DNA of 64,000 nucleotides from Cacajao melanocephalus. Lineage: Eukaryota; Chordata; Mammalia; Primates; Pitheciidae. The stretch spans positions 1 to 64,000 of the forward strand of contig CAUYLG010009262.1 in NCBI GenBank assembly GCA_963573385.1. The letters are read 5' to 3'. The translations under genes and the position numbers were made by a program. The notes below the pieces were generated by a model, which worked only from the letters and a program-made list of their open reading frames with translations, was not told the DNA's origin and did no database searches. This document shows, piece by piece, positions 1 to 15,192 of this stretch. Every line of letters starts with the position of its first letter. Position 1 is the stretch's first letter.

Positions 1-155
1 ATAGAGACAATTTGACTTCCTCTTTTCTTAATTGCATACCTTTTATTTCTTTTTCTTGTTTTATTTCCCTGGCCAGAACTTCCAATACTATGTTGAATAA
101 GGGTGATGAGAGAGAGCATCCTTGTCTTGTGCCAGTTTTCAAACGGAAAGCTTAT
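1..155 (-). mobile_element. L1 fragment (ORF2 region)
   Basis: The sequence around TTCCAATACTATGTTGAATA and the following GGTGATGAGAGAGAGCATCC is the reverse complement of the L1 ORF2 reverse-transcriptase region. It is cut by the window edge on the left and diverges after about 155. It is a non-coding relic. Confidence 0.8.
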
Positions 156-262
156 AATAAAATTTATGTAAAGGGGAGAAATGGCAAAATCTATAGTATT
201 GCTCACTTTATTTAGGAAAAAGTCATGGCCCTTTAACTACGTTGGATCTAGACTATAAAATA

Positions 263-602
263 GGCTGGGCATGGTAGCTCGTGCCTGTAATCCCAGAACT
301 TTGGGAAGCTGAAGCAGACAGATCACTTGAGGTTAGGAGCTCAAGACTAGCCTGGCCAACATGATAAAATCCTGTCTCTACTCAAAAAAAAAAAAAAAAA
401 AAAAAAGAAAAGAAAAAGAAAGAAAGAAATTAGCTGGGCATGTGGTGGGTGCCTGTGGTCCCAGCTACTTGGGAGGCTGAGGCATGAGAGTCACTTGAAC
501 CTGGGAAGTGGAGGCTGCAATGAGCCTAGATTGCCCCGCTGCACTCCAGCCTGGGCTATAGAGCAAGACTCAATCTAACAACAACAACAACAACAAAACA
601 AA
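263..602 (+). mobile_element. Alu, dimeric
   Basis: It begins GGCTGGGCATGGTAGCTCGT, has both arms, an expanded A-rich linker (about 384-430) and an A-rich tail with CAA repeats. Divergence suggests an older S or J subfamily. Confidence 0.95.
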
Positions 603-2409
<1,807 letters not shown>

Positions 2410-2680
2410 GGCACTTTGGGAGGCTAAGATGGAACAATCACTTGGGACCAGGAGTTCAAGACCAGCCTGAGCAACATAGCAAGACCTGGTGTCTACAAAA
2501 AGCAATAATAATAATAAAAAAAATAGCTGAGTGTGGTGGCATGTACCCCTAGTCCCAACTACTTGGGAAGCTGAGGCAGGAGGATTGTTTGAGCTCTGGA
2601 GGTTGAGGCTGTTGTGAGCTATGATCACACTACTGCCCTCCAGCTTGGGAGATAGAGCGAGACCCTGCCGCAAAAAAAAA
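2410..2680 (+). mobile_element. Alu, 5'-truncated, old (J-like)
   Basis: It starts within the left arm at GGCACTTTGGGAGGCTAAG, has an AATAATAATAA linker and ends in a short A-tail. Its high divergence suggests AluJ. Confidence 0.9.
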
Positions 2681-3216
2681 CTCATTCTCCCCAAAGCACT
2701 AGGGTAGTATGGTAGGGATTAGGGACAGTGTCTGCAAATTCAAAAATTGTCTCTGATCCCATAACATGATGCCCATACTTTTCCCATGCCTCTGGGGTTT
2801 TGGTTCCATTCTTCTTCAGCTCTGAATACAGCTCTGAACTTCTCCCCTTAATCATCCTGTGAGGCATTTCTGCTGAGTGGACCCAGCTTCTAGGAACTCT
2901 TACCCTAACCTGTAGGCAACAACCAGTCTCTGACTGGGACACTGCATGGAAGTCCTGCCATTCCCACCCCTACAGAAGAATGTCAACCCAGCTTGGAATG
3001 GACTTTCATAGTCCCCTGGCCTTTCTGTCCTGGTGGCATTTCCTGGTTCCTTCCCTCACTTCTGGAATGCCCAGCAAGCCCTGTATCAGTGCTTATGTGC
3101 AGTTTTGGATCACCTTCTAATAGAAAACCAGACTTATCCATTCCTAAAGAATTAAAATAATTTTTCTAAAACACTGAGAGAGAACAAGGATCTAGAGCTA
3201 TGGCTATATTAAATTC
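2681..3216. other. No recognised feature
   Basis: A mixed-composition unique-looking stretch. An 86-codon minus-strand frame (2,682-2,942) resembles no family I know. Confidence 0.35.
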
Positions 3217-3360
3217 TGTATCAGTCAGGATTCTCCAGAGAAGCAAAACCAGTAGGAGGCTAATATGTAATAAAGAGACCCATTTTAAGGAATTGACTCT
3301 TGTAATTCTGTGAATTGGGAGCTGGCAAATTCAAAATCTATGGAGTAGGTCAGGAGAGCA
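3217..3360 (-). mobile_element. LTR-type interspersed repeat, terminal fragment
   Basis: TGTATCAGTCAGGATTCTCC followed by an AGAGAAGCAAAACCAGTAGGA-like stretch is the terminal end of a very common primate LTR-like repeat. The rest of the element is missing. I am not sure of the family name. Confidence 0.6.
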
Positions 3361-4919
3361 ATGGCTGAAATCCTGTTGATAAGTCAGATAAAATATATTT
3401 ATTTTTCCACATTCAGTAGGGTGGCCTGTGGAAAATACATGCAAAGGCAACTTCTTACAATTAGATATCCAAAGATATTTTGGGAAAAAATTGTTCTTGT
3501 CAAGAAAGAAAATTCTGGAAAATATATTATCTCAGATCTCTCAATGTAACTCAAACTTGCTATGAAGAGTAGTACTGACAGGAAAAAAAAATCTACCAAA
3601 CTAAAGGAGAGAAATATATTAAATGTTTAATTATGTAAAATGATTTGGTTAGAGAATATGTAAAGATAAAGCAGTGTGTTTATATAAAATTAAGAATATT
3701 CTGTAGATGATGTTAGGAGAAACAATATATTAAATGCATAGATTCAGAGGAATATGTCTGGGTCAGTGAGGAATATGAAAACTCAGGTTAGATAAATAGA
3801 AACTGTCAAGAGACTCTGTTCTTGAGTTTGCAACATGTAAGTGAGCCAAGAATTTAGTCTGAGTCAGAACAGGTGGGTAGACCTCATGTAAAAACCGGAC
3901 TGTGTCAGAGTTATTTCTTCTTGCCCCAGGAATAGTGTCCTCTTCTCAGGCTAACGATGTATGTAATGAGCAGAGCCACCTGAAAATGCGGTAACTGGGA
4001 ACTAAGCAACAATCCTGCGTTTCCACTTTGGAGATGGAATATGGGATGAAATTTGGAGGGCGTTGGAGAAGAGACTATGGGGAAGGATTTGGGTTCCTTT
4101 TTACTGAAGAGCATTTTGGGCGTGGTGGGTGACTGCTGTTGATCTGGTCATACACTTGCACAAATCAGCCCAGCAGACTCCTGCTTGCCTGACACTCCCT
4201 TTGGGTGAAAGGAGATCCAAGAGGATTAAACAAGACCCTGGTTATTAAGCTAATGCTGTAACGTTATTTTAGGGAGGAAGAGATCTCTAAAGAGGGATTT
4301 GTGACATTCAGAAAAGTCAAGGACCATGGATTTGTGTAGCTACACAGGAAGCTTCGGAATGACATCATGCTTACAAAATACTTGTATGAGAAGTAGACAG
4401 AGTAACCAGAGCATTTGAAAATACTGTCACAGACCAAAGGTAGAAATTTGTTGAGATCTAAGTAAATAAGGAAGGACAGAGGATATAGATGTGATGTCCA
4501 GAGCCAATAGGTTGGACAAAGTCCAGTTGCTCGGGGCAAATGATGAGATTCTGACCACTAAGGAGAGACACTTTTGTTTCTACTATCTTCAGTAAGATGA
4601 ATGGTAATACAACTGATGTGTTCTATATTTCATCATCAGATAAGAAGAAAAGCAGAAGATAGATAAAGAAATACTGAGGCCATTTCAGAATTTCGGATGA
4701 CTCCATTTTATAAGGGTTTAAGGGAGCAAACCTGTATATGAATTCAGAGTCCCTTTCAGAAATCTTTAAACCATCTGATCTTGGAAGTGAAAGACAGGAC
4801 CAGGATACTGGTGATGAACAAAGGCTCTCTCACGTTTGAAAAAGAGGAATTCTGCAAACAGCACACTAGCAAATCAGATTTCATTCTGGGGAAAGCTTCT
4901 AAAATAGAATATTAAACAG
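3361..4919. other. No recognised feature
   Basis: Unique-looking intergenic DNA. Its small open frames lack recognisable domains. The right end may grade into the CR1/L3 fossil that follows. Confidence 0.35.
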
Positions 4920-5480
4920 ATGGCTTGTGAGCAGAGAAGAGGAAGCAGTGACTCACTAGGAAAAGTCACGCCAAACTCATAATCATCCTCTTTCCTCATT
5001 ACACTTCTACATTGGTGGAGGAGGAAAAATTGACGGAAACCTTTAGAAATGCCTGCTTTGATTTCAGAACAGCATTTGCCAAGGACAAATGATAGCCTGG
5101 TAGACAAAATAATGAAATATTAGCTTGGTATTGGGTCAATCCGGTAAAATTGTGGCCAGTTGAACAATAACTTCCGAAAAAGTGTCAACTAATGGGTTGA
5201 TGTCAACTAGAGGAAATACTGAGGAGAAACATCACGTTGTTTGATTCTTGGCTGACTTCAACCTTTACCAATTGCTTGGCTAAGGACATAGAAGGGCACA
5301 TAAAATTTGCAGATGATATAGAGCCAAGTGACAAAAAGAGCTAATAAGACAGATGAAAGAACTGAGATTCAAACTTATTTTGACATCCAGAACACCAGGC
5401 AGAAACCAACAAGATAAAATTTAATAAGGACAGTTGTAAAATTCTATACTTAGAACTTCATGGAAATAGAATGGAACGGT
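4920..5480 (+). mobile_element. Ancient CR1/L3-type LINE, reverse-transcriptase remnant
   Basis: An AAATTTGCAGATGAT stretch (5,303-5,317) reads K-F-A-D-D, the catalytic reverse-transcriptase box of CR1/L3. In the same frame 36 codons later, 5,411 onward reads KIKFNKDSCKILYL, matching the family's MKFN..KCKVLHLG segment. Stops interrupt the frame, so it is a fossil. The left boundary is approximate. Confidence 0.65.
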
Positions 5481-7152
<1,672 letters not shown>

Positions 7153-7220
7153 ATAAAATATGGCACAGATTCATAAAGCTACTCTTTAGTGTGGCTTTGT
7201 GAATCTGTGCCATATTTTAT
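7153..7220. repeat. Near-perfect inverted repeat (27-bp arms)
   Basis: Arms 7,153-7,179 and 7,194-7,220 are reverse complements with a single difference that still allows G:U pairing in RNA. The loop is 14 bases. The core of the left arm is ATATGGCACAGATTC. It does not match any MITE I recognise. Confidence 0.95.
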
Positions 7221-8856
7221 AGTCAGTACAGGTGCTATTTTGCCTTTTTATTAAAAATGTTACTAACTTTGAGGCCTATTTCCCTTTTAGCCCATTACCC
7301 AATATTCAGTTGAAATTCTGCTTTCTTTATTCAACACATATTTATTGAGTCTTTGCTCTATAAATATGTAGTCATTGATGATCACCATGGTGAAGGCAGA
7401 GCAGCCACACTTCATGGCCCCATCAATACATGTGTTAGGAAGAGATTTTGTAGTTCAGGCAGGATGGTAGCAAAAATATTTACTAGTAGCATTTGCTTTA
7501 AGCATCAGAACCTGTCCTTTAACCTTTAACTTCTTGTAGTGATGACTCAGAGTTTTTGTCATTTAATGTGTACTAAATAAAGTCTGGCGAGGCCAACGTG
7601 TAAAGGCTGGTGGCTGCTAACTTTTTACAGCACTCTCCAGGGAGACTGTAAGCTGCCCAGACACTCAAACTAGCAAAGCATAATGTCTGTGTGTCAGTGT
7701 ACTTTATTCATCCATCATTGAGTCAGAATCTGCAGGACCGAGTCCCGCAAGTGGTGACCTTGACAGTGTCATCCAGTGTGGGGTGACTCCGACAAGATTT
7801 GACTACAGCATTTCATTGATCTTTGATGGCTTAAGTGGTAGGAAAAAAGACCCAGGAACTTTTATGGCTGTCACCTGTTGACTTCTGGCCAACCCTTCTT
7901 TGTTTATCTGATACTGTAGTCAACCAAGACTCCATATATTGATTGTTCTGGGTATATATGCTCATCCTGCAGAAGCCCCTGGCCTAGCTGTTTCATTACC
8001 ACTATTAGTTTGGAATGCAACCTCCATTCTATGCTTTACCCAGTGCCCTTCTAAGCCTAGTCAGTTATTGGTAAACTCTATGCTGGGCCCTGAACAAACC
8101 AGAACAGCTGAAACATTAGAAGGTGAGACAGATAATCTGACTGAATGTATGAGCAATCTGGTCATTTCTCTTTTAGGTGGGGGAAGAATGCCAATTCTCT
8201 AGTCACTTACCCAACTGGCATTCACAATTCTGCTGCTTTCATCATCCTTGGGGTAAATGTTGTATAAAAAATATATTTAAGTTCTGCAAATTTTTTTGCC
8301 TGATGGAATTACTTTGTTTTCTCCCTCCCCCTGTAACAAAGACTTTAGCAAAACCCTTCTCTACTGGGCTAGGTATCACCAATAAGTATCTGTGTAAGAA
8401 AAATCACAAAAATTAAGTGTAATTTCTATGGTTTAAGGATTCACTTGGGGTTGTTTCCATGCACATATTGCTTTGCTGGATTTGCTATGCTTCCTGTTGC
8501 CCTCACCAATTTGATCAAGAATCATCTTGTTCAATCTTCTGATTTCACTGCTATGCTTATAACAGTCATTGACCAGAAGTTTTCAAAGCATCAATTTATT
8601 GAAATTAATTTTAGTAAAGGCACATTCAGTAGAAGAATCAGAGGCACTAGGGTGCTATGGTGCTGTAGTGAAGATGAAAAAACTATACCAATAACAATAA
8701 CTCTATAAACTTTCAAAGGTTTATGTTGTCCTTTGTTTCCACCATAATATAAAACTTTCAAGAGGATTTGTTAGTGAAAGGGCAATTTCAGCATTAAACC
8801 ATAATGCGCAAATTTTATATCTCTGAGGAAAGACATGTTGAAGTATCACAGCAGTC
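7221..8856. other. No recognised feature
   Basis: Unique-looking. Two overlapping 80-90-codon frames (7,939-8,202 and 8,177-8,416) and one at 8,445-8,708 carry no domain I recognise. No retrotransposed gene was identified. Confidence 0.35.
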
Positions 8857-8892
8857 AAAAAAAAAAGCCCCCCCCCCCAACAAACACACACA
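8857..8892. repeat. Homopolymer block A(10)-G-C(11) then CA repeat
   Basis: Ten A, one G, eleven C, then an ACACACACA run. It is low complexity and prone to length errors in sequencing. Confidence 0.9.
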
Positions 8893-9365
8893 ATAGCAGA
8901 TCCCTGTTTACCCAATAATTCTAGTTAAGGGGTAAAATCTCATCAAAAGATGTCTTAGGTATGTTTGATTCAGCCCTTCCCACCATCACACTTAAGAATC
9001 GCATGGGCTGTGTATATATGTGTACAGAGGCAAATAGTATTGAGAATGATCTGAATTTGGTTTAAGATGATGAATGTCAAGGGGCCAGAGGCCTCAGTTA
9101 CTAATGCCACCTTGTCCCTATTTCTGCTCTAACCTTCTAGGAAGCTCTTTCTGACTTAACAGAAAAGTAACAAAGTCCAAATGACATGTAAACCATCACG
9201 ATTACACTCATTTATCAATATGTGATCTTTTTGTGTGTATACATTTGTTTGTAGAAATTTAGAAATTTGACACAAAACTGTCCGATATGTGACATTTGAT
9301 CTGGGTGCCTTCTTTCTCTATCACTATAATTTGGAGACAGTGCCCAAAGTTTAAACATCAGTCAG
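8893..9365. other. No recognised feature
   Basis: Unique-looking DNA between the homopolymer block and the target-site duplication of the next Alu. Confidence 0.35.
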
Positions 9366-9379
9366 AATTCCAGTTTCCT

Positions 9380-9681
9380 GGCCAGGTACGGTGGCTCACT
9401 CCTGTAATCCCAGCACTTTGGGAGGCTGAGGAGGGTGGATTACCTGAAGTCAGGAGTTGAAGACCAGCCTGGCCAATATGGCAAAATCTTGTCTGTACTA
9501 AAAATACAAAAATTAGCCAGGCGTGGTGGCATGTACCTGTAATCTCAGCTACTTGGGAGGCTGAGGCAGGAGAATTGCTTGAACCTGGAAGGCGGAGGTT
9601 GCAGTGAGCCGAGATCCATGCCATTGCACTTCAGCCTGGGCAACAGAGTGAGACTCTGTCTCAAAAAAAAAAAATAATAAC
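9380..9681 (+). mobile_element. Alu, full length with target-site duplication
   Basis: GGCCAGGTACGGTGGCTCAC through both arms to an A-tail. Flanked by 14-bp direct repeats AATTCCAGTTTCCT (9,366-9,379) and AATTCTAGTTTCCT (9,682-9,695), one mismatch. Likely AluS. Confidence 0.96.
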
Positions 9682-9695
9682 AATTCTAGTTTCCT

Positions 9696-10840
9696 GTGTA
9701 TATTTACTAATATAATGAATATACACATACATCTTTTTAAATATCAACTAAAAGTTAAATATATAGAATGTAACTTCCAAAGTTGATGTATTATACTCTT
9801 TACAAAAATTTTATACGTAAATAGATAATTTAGGTTCTTTGTTTTATTTCTGATGATTAATACTGTCTTCTTTATTCCCTTAACCTTTATATAATTTGGG
9901 TGAATTATTATACAAGCCAGGCCAGATGACCTTGAAAGTTTCTCCCCATCTGTTTTGATTTCCATCTCATGGGGCATCATTTCTGATTGTCTACTGTACT
10001 TTGCTGCACAGAGAATGTATATTTTTGAAATCTTTCATCTTTTGTTAGGAGGATTAAAATTTTGCTTCTTTGTTTTTTGTTTATCTTCACGCAGGCATTT
10101 TAGGCATTGAATTAAATCTGATTCTAGAGGGTAAAATCTAGGGGGAAATGAGGTCACAGTAACTAAAAATAACTACAAAGCCAAGTTACATAAAATCCTC
10201 AATAAAGAGCCACCATGAAGAGCCATTGACGGCTGTTAAAAATTAGGTGGTTGTTATTTTACTTAAGCTACTTTATCCAAATGGGAACTAATTCAAATAC
10301 CTTTTTTTTCCCCCCTGACTTTCAGATGTTCAAAATAAAGATTGTAAAGCTTAAATACAATGCTTTTAAAGAATATGTTTTAGTGTGCTTAGCCCAAGAC
10401 AAAGAATTTACCTATGCAGAGCTCTAGGCTCACTTAAAAAATTGGTTTTGAGTTGATTTGATTTTGATAATGAATAAAGATTCTCTGGACTTTAGCAGAA
10501 ACCAACTAGTTGGTCAGTGACAGATCACAAGATCTACAGAATTTCTCATATTTCTCATGTGAACCATTTACTTGTTTAATATAATCAAATAATATATTAA
10601 TGTTTCCAGCAAGGAGATCACTTAGGAAATTCATTTATTATGCAATTATATAAGCTTCAAACATAGTAAACTAATTTTGGCTAAGGGATTTGGACCTGAC
10701 TGACCCATGAATAATAATTCAAACTATTTCTTTTTTTCTTTTTGTTGGAGTTAGTGGGGGAGAGGAGGTAAAAGTCTGTTTAGAGTTCAGGATTCTTGAT
10801 TTCAGTCTATGACAATGAATTATTATAACATTTTATAAGG
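9696..10840. other. No recognised feature
   Basis: AT-rich unique-looking sequence. No convincing gene or repeat was seen. Confidence 0.35.
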
Positions 10841-11230
10841 TGTATGGATTGAATTGTGTCCTTTTCAATATTCACATAGTGAAGTTTAACTTCCAGTAAC
10901 CCAGAACATAACCTTATTTGGGAATATGGTCACTGCAAATATAATTATTTAAGATGAGATCATACTGCAGTAGGGTAGGCCCCTAATTCTAATGTCCTTA
11001 TAAAATGGGAAAATGTGGACACAGATATGTACACAGGAGGAATGCCTTCTAAGAGACACAGGAAGAAAATGCCCATCCAGAAGCCAAGGAATGCCTAAGG
11101 CTTACAGAAGCTAGGGGATATCTGGAACAGATCCTTTCCTATCACTGTCAGGGAAGTATGGACTCCTGATACCTTGATCTGGAGCTTCTGGCCTCTAGAA
11201 CTTTGAGAAAATAGATTTTTGTTGTTCTTT
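10841..11230 (+). mobile_element. MaLR-type (MLT1-like) LTR A, left part
   Basis: It starts TGTATGGATTGAATTGTGTC and carries the family landmarks TTATTTGGGAATATGGTCAC, a CCTTATAAAA-type segment and GATACCTTGATCTGGAGCTT. It is interrupted at GTTGTTCTTTT by an antisense L1 and resumes at 12,312. Confidence 0.85.
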
Positions 11231-12311
11231 TCTAAAAAATTATTAATTTATTTTTATACTTTAAGTTTGAGACACATGTGCAGAAACGTGCAGGTTTGTT
11301 ACATACATATACATGTGCCATGGTTGTTTGCTGTACCCATCAAGCCATCATCTACATTAGGTATTTCTCCTAACGTTATCCCTCCCCTAGACCCTCACCC
11401 CTTGACAGGTCCTGGTGTGTGATGTTCCCCTCCCTGTGTCCATGTGTTCTCATTGTTCAACTCCCACTTATGAGTGAGAATATGCAGTATTTGGTTTTCT
11501 GTTCTCGTGTCAGTTTGCTGAGAAGGATGATTCACAGCTTCATCCATGTCCCTGCAAAGGACATGAACTCATCCTTTTTAATGGCTGCATAATATTCCAG
11601 GGTGTATATGTGCCACATTTTCTTTATCCAATCTATCATTGATGGGCATTTGGGTTGGTTCCAAGTTCCAAGTCTTTGCTATTGTAAACAATCCTTCAAT
11701 GAACATTCGTGTGCATGTGTCTTTATAGTAGAATGATTTATAATCCTTTGGGTATATACCTAGTTATGGGATTGCTGGGTCAAATAGTGTTTCTGGTTCC
11801 AGACCTTGGGGAATCACTACACTATCTTCCATAATGATTGACCTAATTTACACTCCCACCAACAGTATAAAAGTGTTCCTATTTCTCCACATCCTCTCCA
11901 GCATCTGTTGTCTTCTGACTTTTTAATGACCACCATTCTAACTGGTGTGAGAAGGTATCTCATTGTGGTTTTGATTTGCATTTCTCTGACCAGTGATGAT
12001 GAGCTTTTTTTCATGTTTGTTGGCCACATAAATGTCTTCTTTTGAAAACTATCCGTTCATATCCTTTGCCTACTTTTTGATGAGATTGTTTGTTTTTTTT
12101 TTCTTGTAAATTTGTTTAAGTTCATTGTAGATTCTGGATATTAGCCCTTTGTCAGATGGATAAATTGCAAAACTTTTCTCCCATTCTATAGGTTGCCTGT
12201 TCACTCTGATGATTGTTTCTTTTGCACAGTGCAGAAGCACTTTAGTTTAATTAGATCCCATCTATGAATTTTGGCCCTTGTTGCCATTGCTTTTGGTGTT
12301 TTAGTCATGAT
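11231..12311 (-). mobile_element. L1 (primate-age), 5'-truncated, inside LTR A
   Basis: The left edge is the L1 3' end (TTTATACTTTAAGTT, ACATGTGCCATGGTTG). It runs rightward into ORF2 3' sequence and ends at GCTTTTGGTGTTTTAGTCATGA. The flanks, ATTTTTGTTGTTCT and ATTTCGGTCGTTCT, look like an eroded target-site duplication. Confidence 0.92.
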
Positions 12312-12376
12312 TTCGGTCGTTCTAAGCCAACCAGTTTGTGACATTTTGCTACGGAAGCTACAGGAAATGAATACGG
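12312..12376 (+). mobile_element. MaLR-type LTR A, right part
   Basis: TCTAAGCCAACCAGTTTGTG through GGAAATGAATACGG is the normal 3' end of an MLT1-like LTR, continuing the element broken at 11,230. Confidence 0.82.
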
Positions 12377-12474
12377 TTAGTAACAATCAAAATAGAAGGA
12401 CTTACATTAGGATTCAATTCACTTTCATAAAAATGTTGTGACATTCATTCATTTTATAATTCTTCCTTGCTAAC

Positions 12475-12648
12475 TGTTTTAGACTTAATTGTATTCTTCC
12501 AAATTCATGTTTGAGTTCTTAATGCCCTGTACCTCAAAATGTGACTATATTTGGAGGTAGAGCCTTTAAAGAGGTAATTGACTTAAAAGTACATTGGTAG
12601 GGTGGATCCTAATCCATTTTGGTATCTTATAAGAAAATGAGTTTAGGA
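12475..12648 (+). mobile_element. MaLR-type LTR B, left part
   Basis: TGTTTTAGACTTAATTGTAT and CTCAAAATGTGACTATATTT are the 5' half of an MLT1-like LTR. It starts about 100 bases after LTR A ends, in the same orientation. Confidence 0.8.
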
Positions 12649-14165
12649 ATTTCTTATGTATTTTGAGTATTAACTTTTTACCAGATATATGGCTTGCAAA
12701 TACTTTTTCCCATTCTGAAGACAGCCTTTTAATTTTGTTGATTATTTCAATTGCTATGCAGAAGAAGTCTTTTCATTTGATGTACTCCCACTTATCTGTT
12801 TCTGCTTTTATTGCTTGTGTTTTTGTGTCATATTCAAGAAGTCATTGCCAAGGACAATGTCCATAAGCTTTTTCTCTGTGTTGTCTTTTAGGAGTTTTAT
12901 GGTTTCTGGTCTTACATTTAAGTATTTAATCCACTTTGAGTTAAATTGTGTGAGTAGTGTAAGATAGGGGTGCAATTTTTTTCTTTTGTGTGCAAATATC
13001 TAGTTTTCCCATTGAAGAGAATACATTTTCCCATTGTGTATTCTTGGAACCCTTGTCAAAGATCAGTTGACGATATATGCATGGGTTTATTTCTCAACTC
13101 TCTATTCTATTCCATTGATCTATATGTCTTTTTGATGACAGTACCATGCTATTTTAATAAAATCTATTTTGAAACTAGCAAGTGTATGTCTTCAACTTTG
13201 GCTTGTTTGAAATTGCTCTGGCTATTTTTTTTTTTTGTGTGTGTGGTTCCATATAAATTTTAGGATTATTTTATTTTTGTACAAAATGCCATTGGGATTT
13301 TGATAGAAATTGCATTAAATCTGTAGATTGCTTTGGGTAAGTACATTTCAACAGTATGAATTCTTCCAATCCATGAACATGGATGTCTTTTCATGTATAT
13401 ATTTGTGTCTACTTTATTTCATCAATGTTTTATATTTTTCAGTATACAAGCCTTACACATCCTTAAATTTGTTCCCAAGGGTTTTATTTTTTTGGATGCT
13501 GTTGTAAATGGAATTTAAAGCATATTTTCTTTTCAGATAATTCATTGTTAGTGTATAGAAAAGCAACTGAGTTTTGTATATTGATTTTGTATCCTGCAAA
13601 TTTGCTGAATTTTGTATGGCTTCTAACAACCGGAGTTGTTAAGGTTTTCTAGATATAAGATCATGCCATCTGCAAACAGAGATAATTTTACTTCTTTCTT
13701 TTCAATTTGAATGACTTATTTATTTTTCTTGGCTAATTGCCTCTGAAAGTCTTACTGATTAGGACTTCTAGAACCATGTTGAAGAGAAGTGGCAAATGTG
13801 GCCTCTTTATCTTGTGTCTGATCTTAGAGAAAAAGCTTTCACTTCTTCACCATTGGGTAATGTTAGTTATGAGCTTTTCCTATATGACCTTTGCTGTGTT
13901 GAGCTAGATTCCTTCTGTATCTAATTCATTGAGTATTTTTAAAAGGGTATTGGATTTTGTTGAATGATTTTTATGTAGCTGTTGAGATAATAATGTAATT
14001 TTTATCTTTCTGTTATATGGTATATCACATTGATTGATACACAGGTCAAAAATAATCATAGGTAGATAAATAGACAAATAATGTAATCATGTATCAGTTC
14101 AACACACAATAATAAATACCTTGGGTATTAACACTAAAAATTAAAAAAAAAATTAACATTGTTTT
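12649..14165 (-). mobile_element. L1 ORF2 fragment inside LTR B
   Basis: About 1.4 kb reads as reverse-complemented L1 ORF2, for example CCATGAACATGGATGTCTTT-type sequence near 13,370 and GCCATCTGCAAACAGAGATA near 13,665. It lacks the L1 3' end. About 120 AT-rich bases (14,040-14,165) follow, of unclear origin. Confidence 0.88.
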
Positions 14166-14390
14166 AAAAAGAGGAGGAGATTAGACCATACAGAGAGATA
14201 CCAGAGATGCATACACACAGAGGAAAGACCGTGTAAGGTGACAATGAGAAGGTTAAGCCAAGGAGAGAGGCCTCAGGAGAAACCAGATCTGCTGACACCT
14301 TGATCTTGGGCTTCCAAACTGTGAGAAAATATTTCTGTTGTTTTGGCCACACAGTCTGTGGCATTTTGCTATGGCCTTTCCAGCAGTTTA
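14166..14390 (+). mobile_element. MaLR-type LTR B, right part
   Basis: GGAAAGACCGTGTAAGGTGA, GACACCTTGATCTTGGGCTT and CACACAGTCTGTGGCATTTT are the 3' half of the LTR begun at 12,475. Confidence 0.82.
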
Positions 14391-15047
14391 ATATCCTACC
14401 GAAATGTCAACTGTTGATTGGTCTTATCCATTAATTAGAATGTGTTGAGTTATGACCAGCATATGATACATTTAGACCATACTTAGAATGAACTAAAAAT
14501 TTTGGTTTTGGAAACTTATTTCTTCTAATCAATCTATGTGAAAGATTATCCAGTCATGACACCAATTAAGAAGTCTATTTTCAATGAAACTAACCTCCAA
14601 TTCTACCTTCATTCTTTTCCTCTTATGAAGAAACAAAATGCCTTGGGTGGAGTAATGTCATTTGTTTGTAGCACAAACATTTCTTGGTTTATGAAGAGTT
14701 TACTGTCTACACACCTGGAATCAGTTAGCTTTCTGCTTAACACTTTTATGAGCATGAGGGTCCACTGTTCAGAATTCCTGGTCCACAGTGGCCGATGAGT
14801 ATAGTCCTAGGCTGTCGCTGCAGGGACAGTCTATGGTGTGTGGGCATGAACAGGCCACATGGGAAAGCATCTTACAACCATGGACATCAGTGCCTTACAT
14901 GATTGCGTCAGCCCTTTGTTTCCACAGTCTTAAGCCAGACTGGTTCACACGCTGGGTTAGAGTTTGCCTGTATTCCAAAGAAACTAAACATTTATTTTTG
15001 GTCTCTAATTTTTCTTTCGATTTAGCATGTGCCTAAAGGAGAAGGAA
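14391..15047. other. No recognised feature
   Basis: Unique-looking sequence. No gene or repeat family was recognised. Confidence 0.35.
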
Positions 15048-15083
15048 ACTCAAGGAAATTTCTCCACAGTTGTAGAACATTTG
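15048..15083 (+). repeat. 36-bp dispersed duplicate, copy 1
   Basis: It begins ACTCAAGGAAATTTCTCCAC and ends GAACATTTG. An identical 36-base copy lies at 16,690-16,725 in the same orientation. Flanks differ on both sides. Confidence 0.95.
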
Positions 15084-15120
15084 CAAGTTTGGTGAAACCA
15101 GTCACCATCTCCAGCTCTTA

Positions 15121-15192
15121 GGTGACCCTATGCTTCTGACACTGCTCTGGTCCCTATCTAGTACTGGTGACTCTATGCTTCTGACACTGCTC
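15121..15192. repeat. 27-bp direct repeat, 45-bp period
   Basis: GGTGACCCTATGCTTCTGAC plus ACTGCTC at 15,121-15,147 recurs at 15,166-15,192 with one substitution. Confidence 0.92.
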
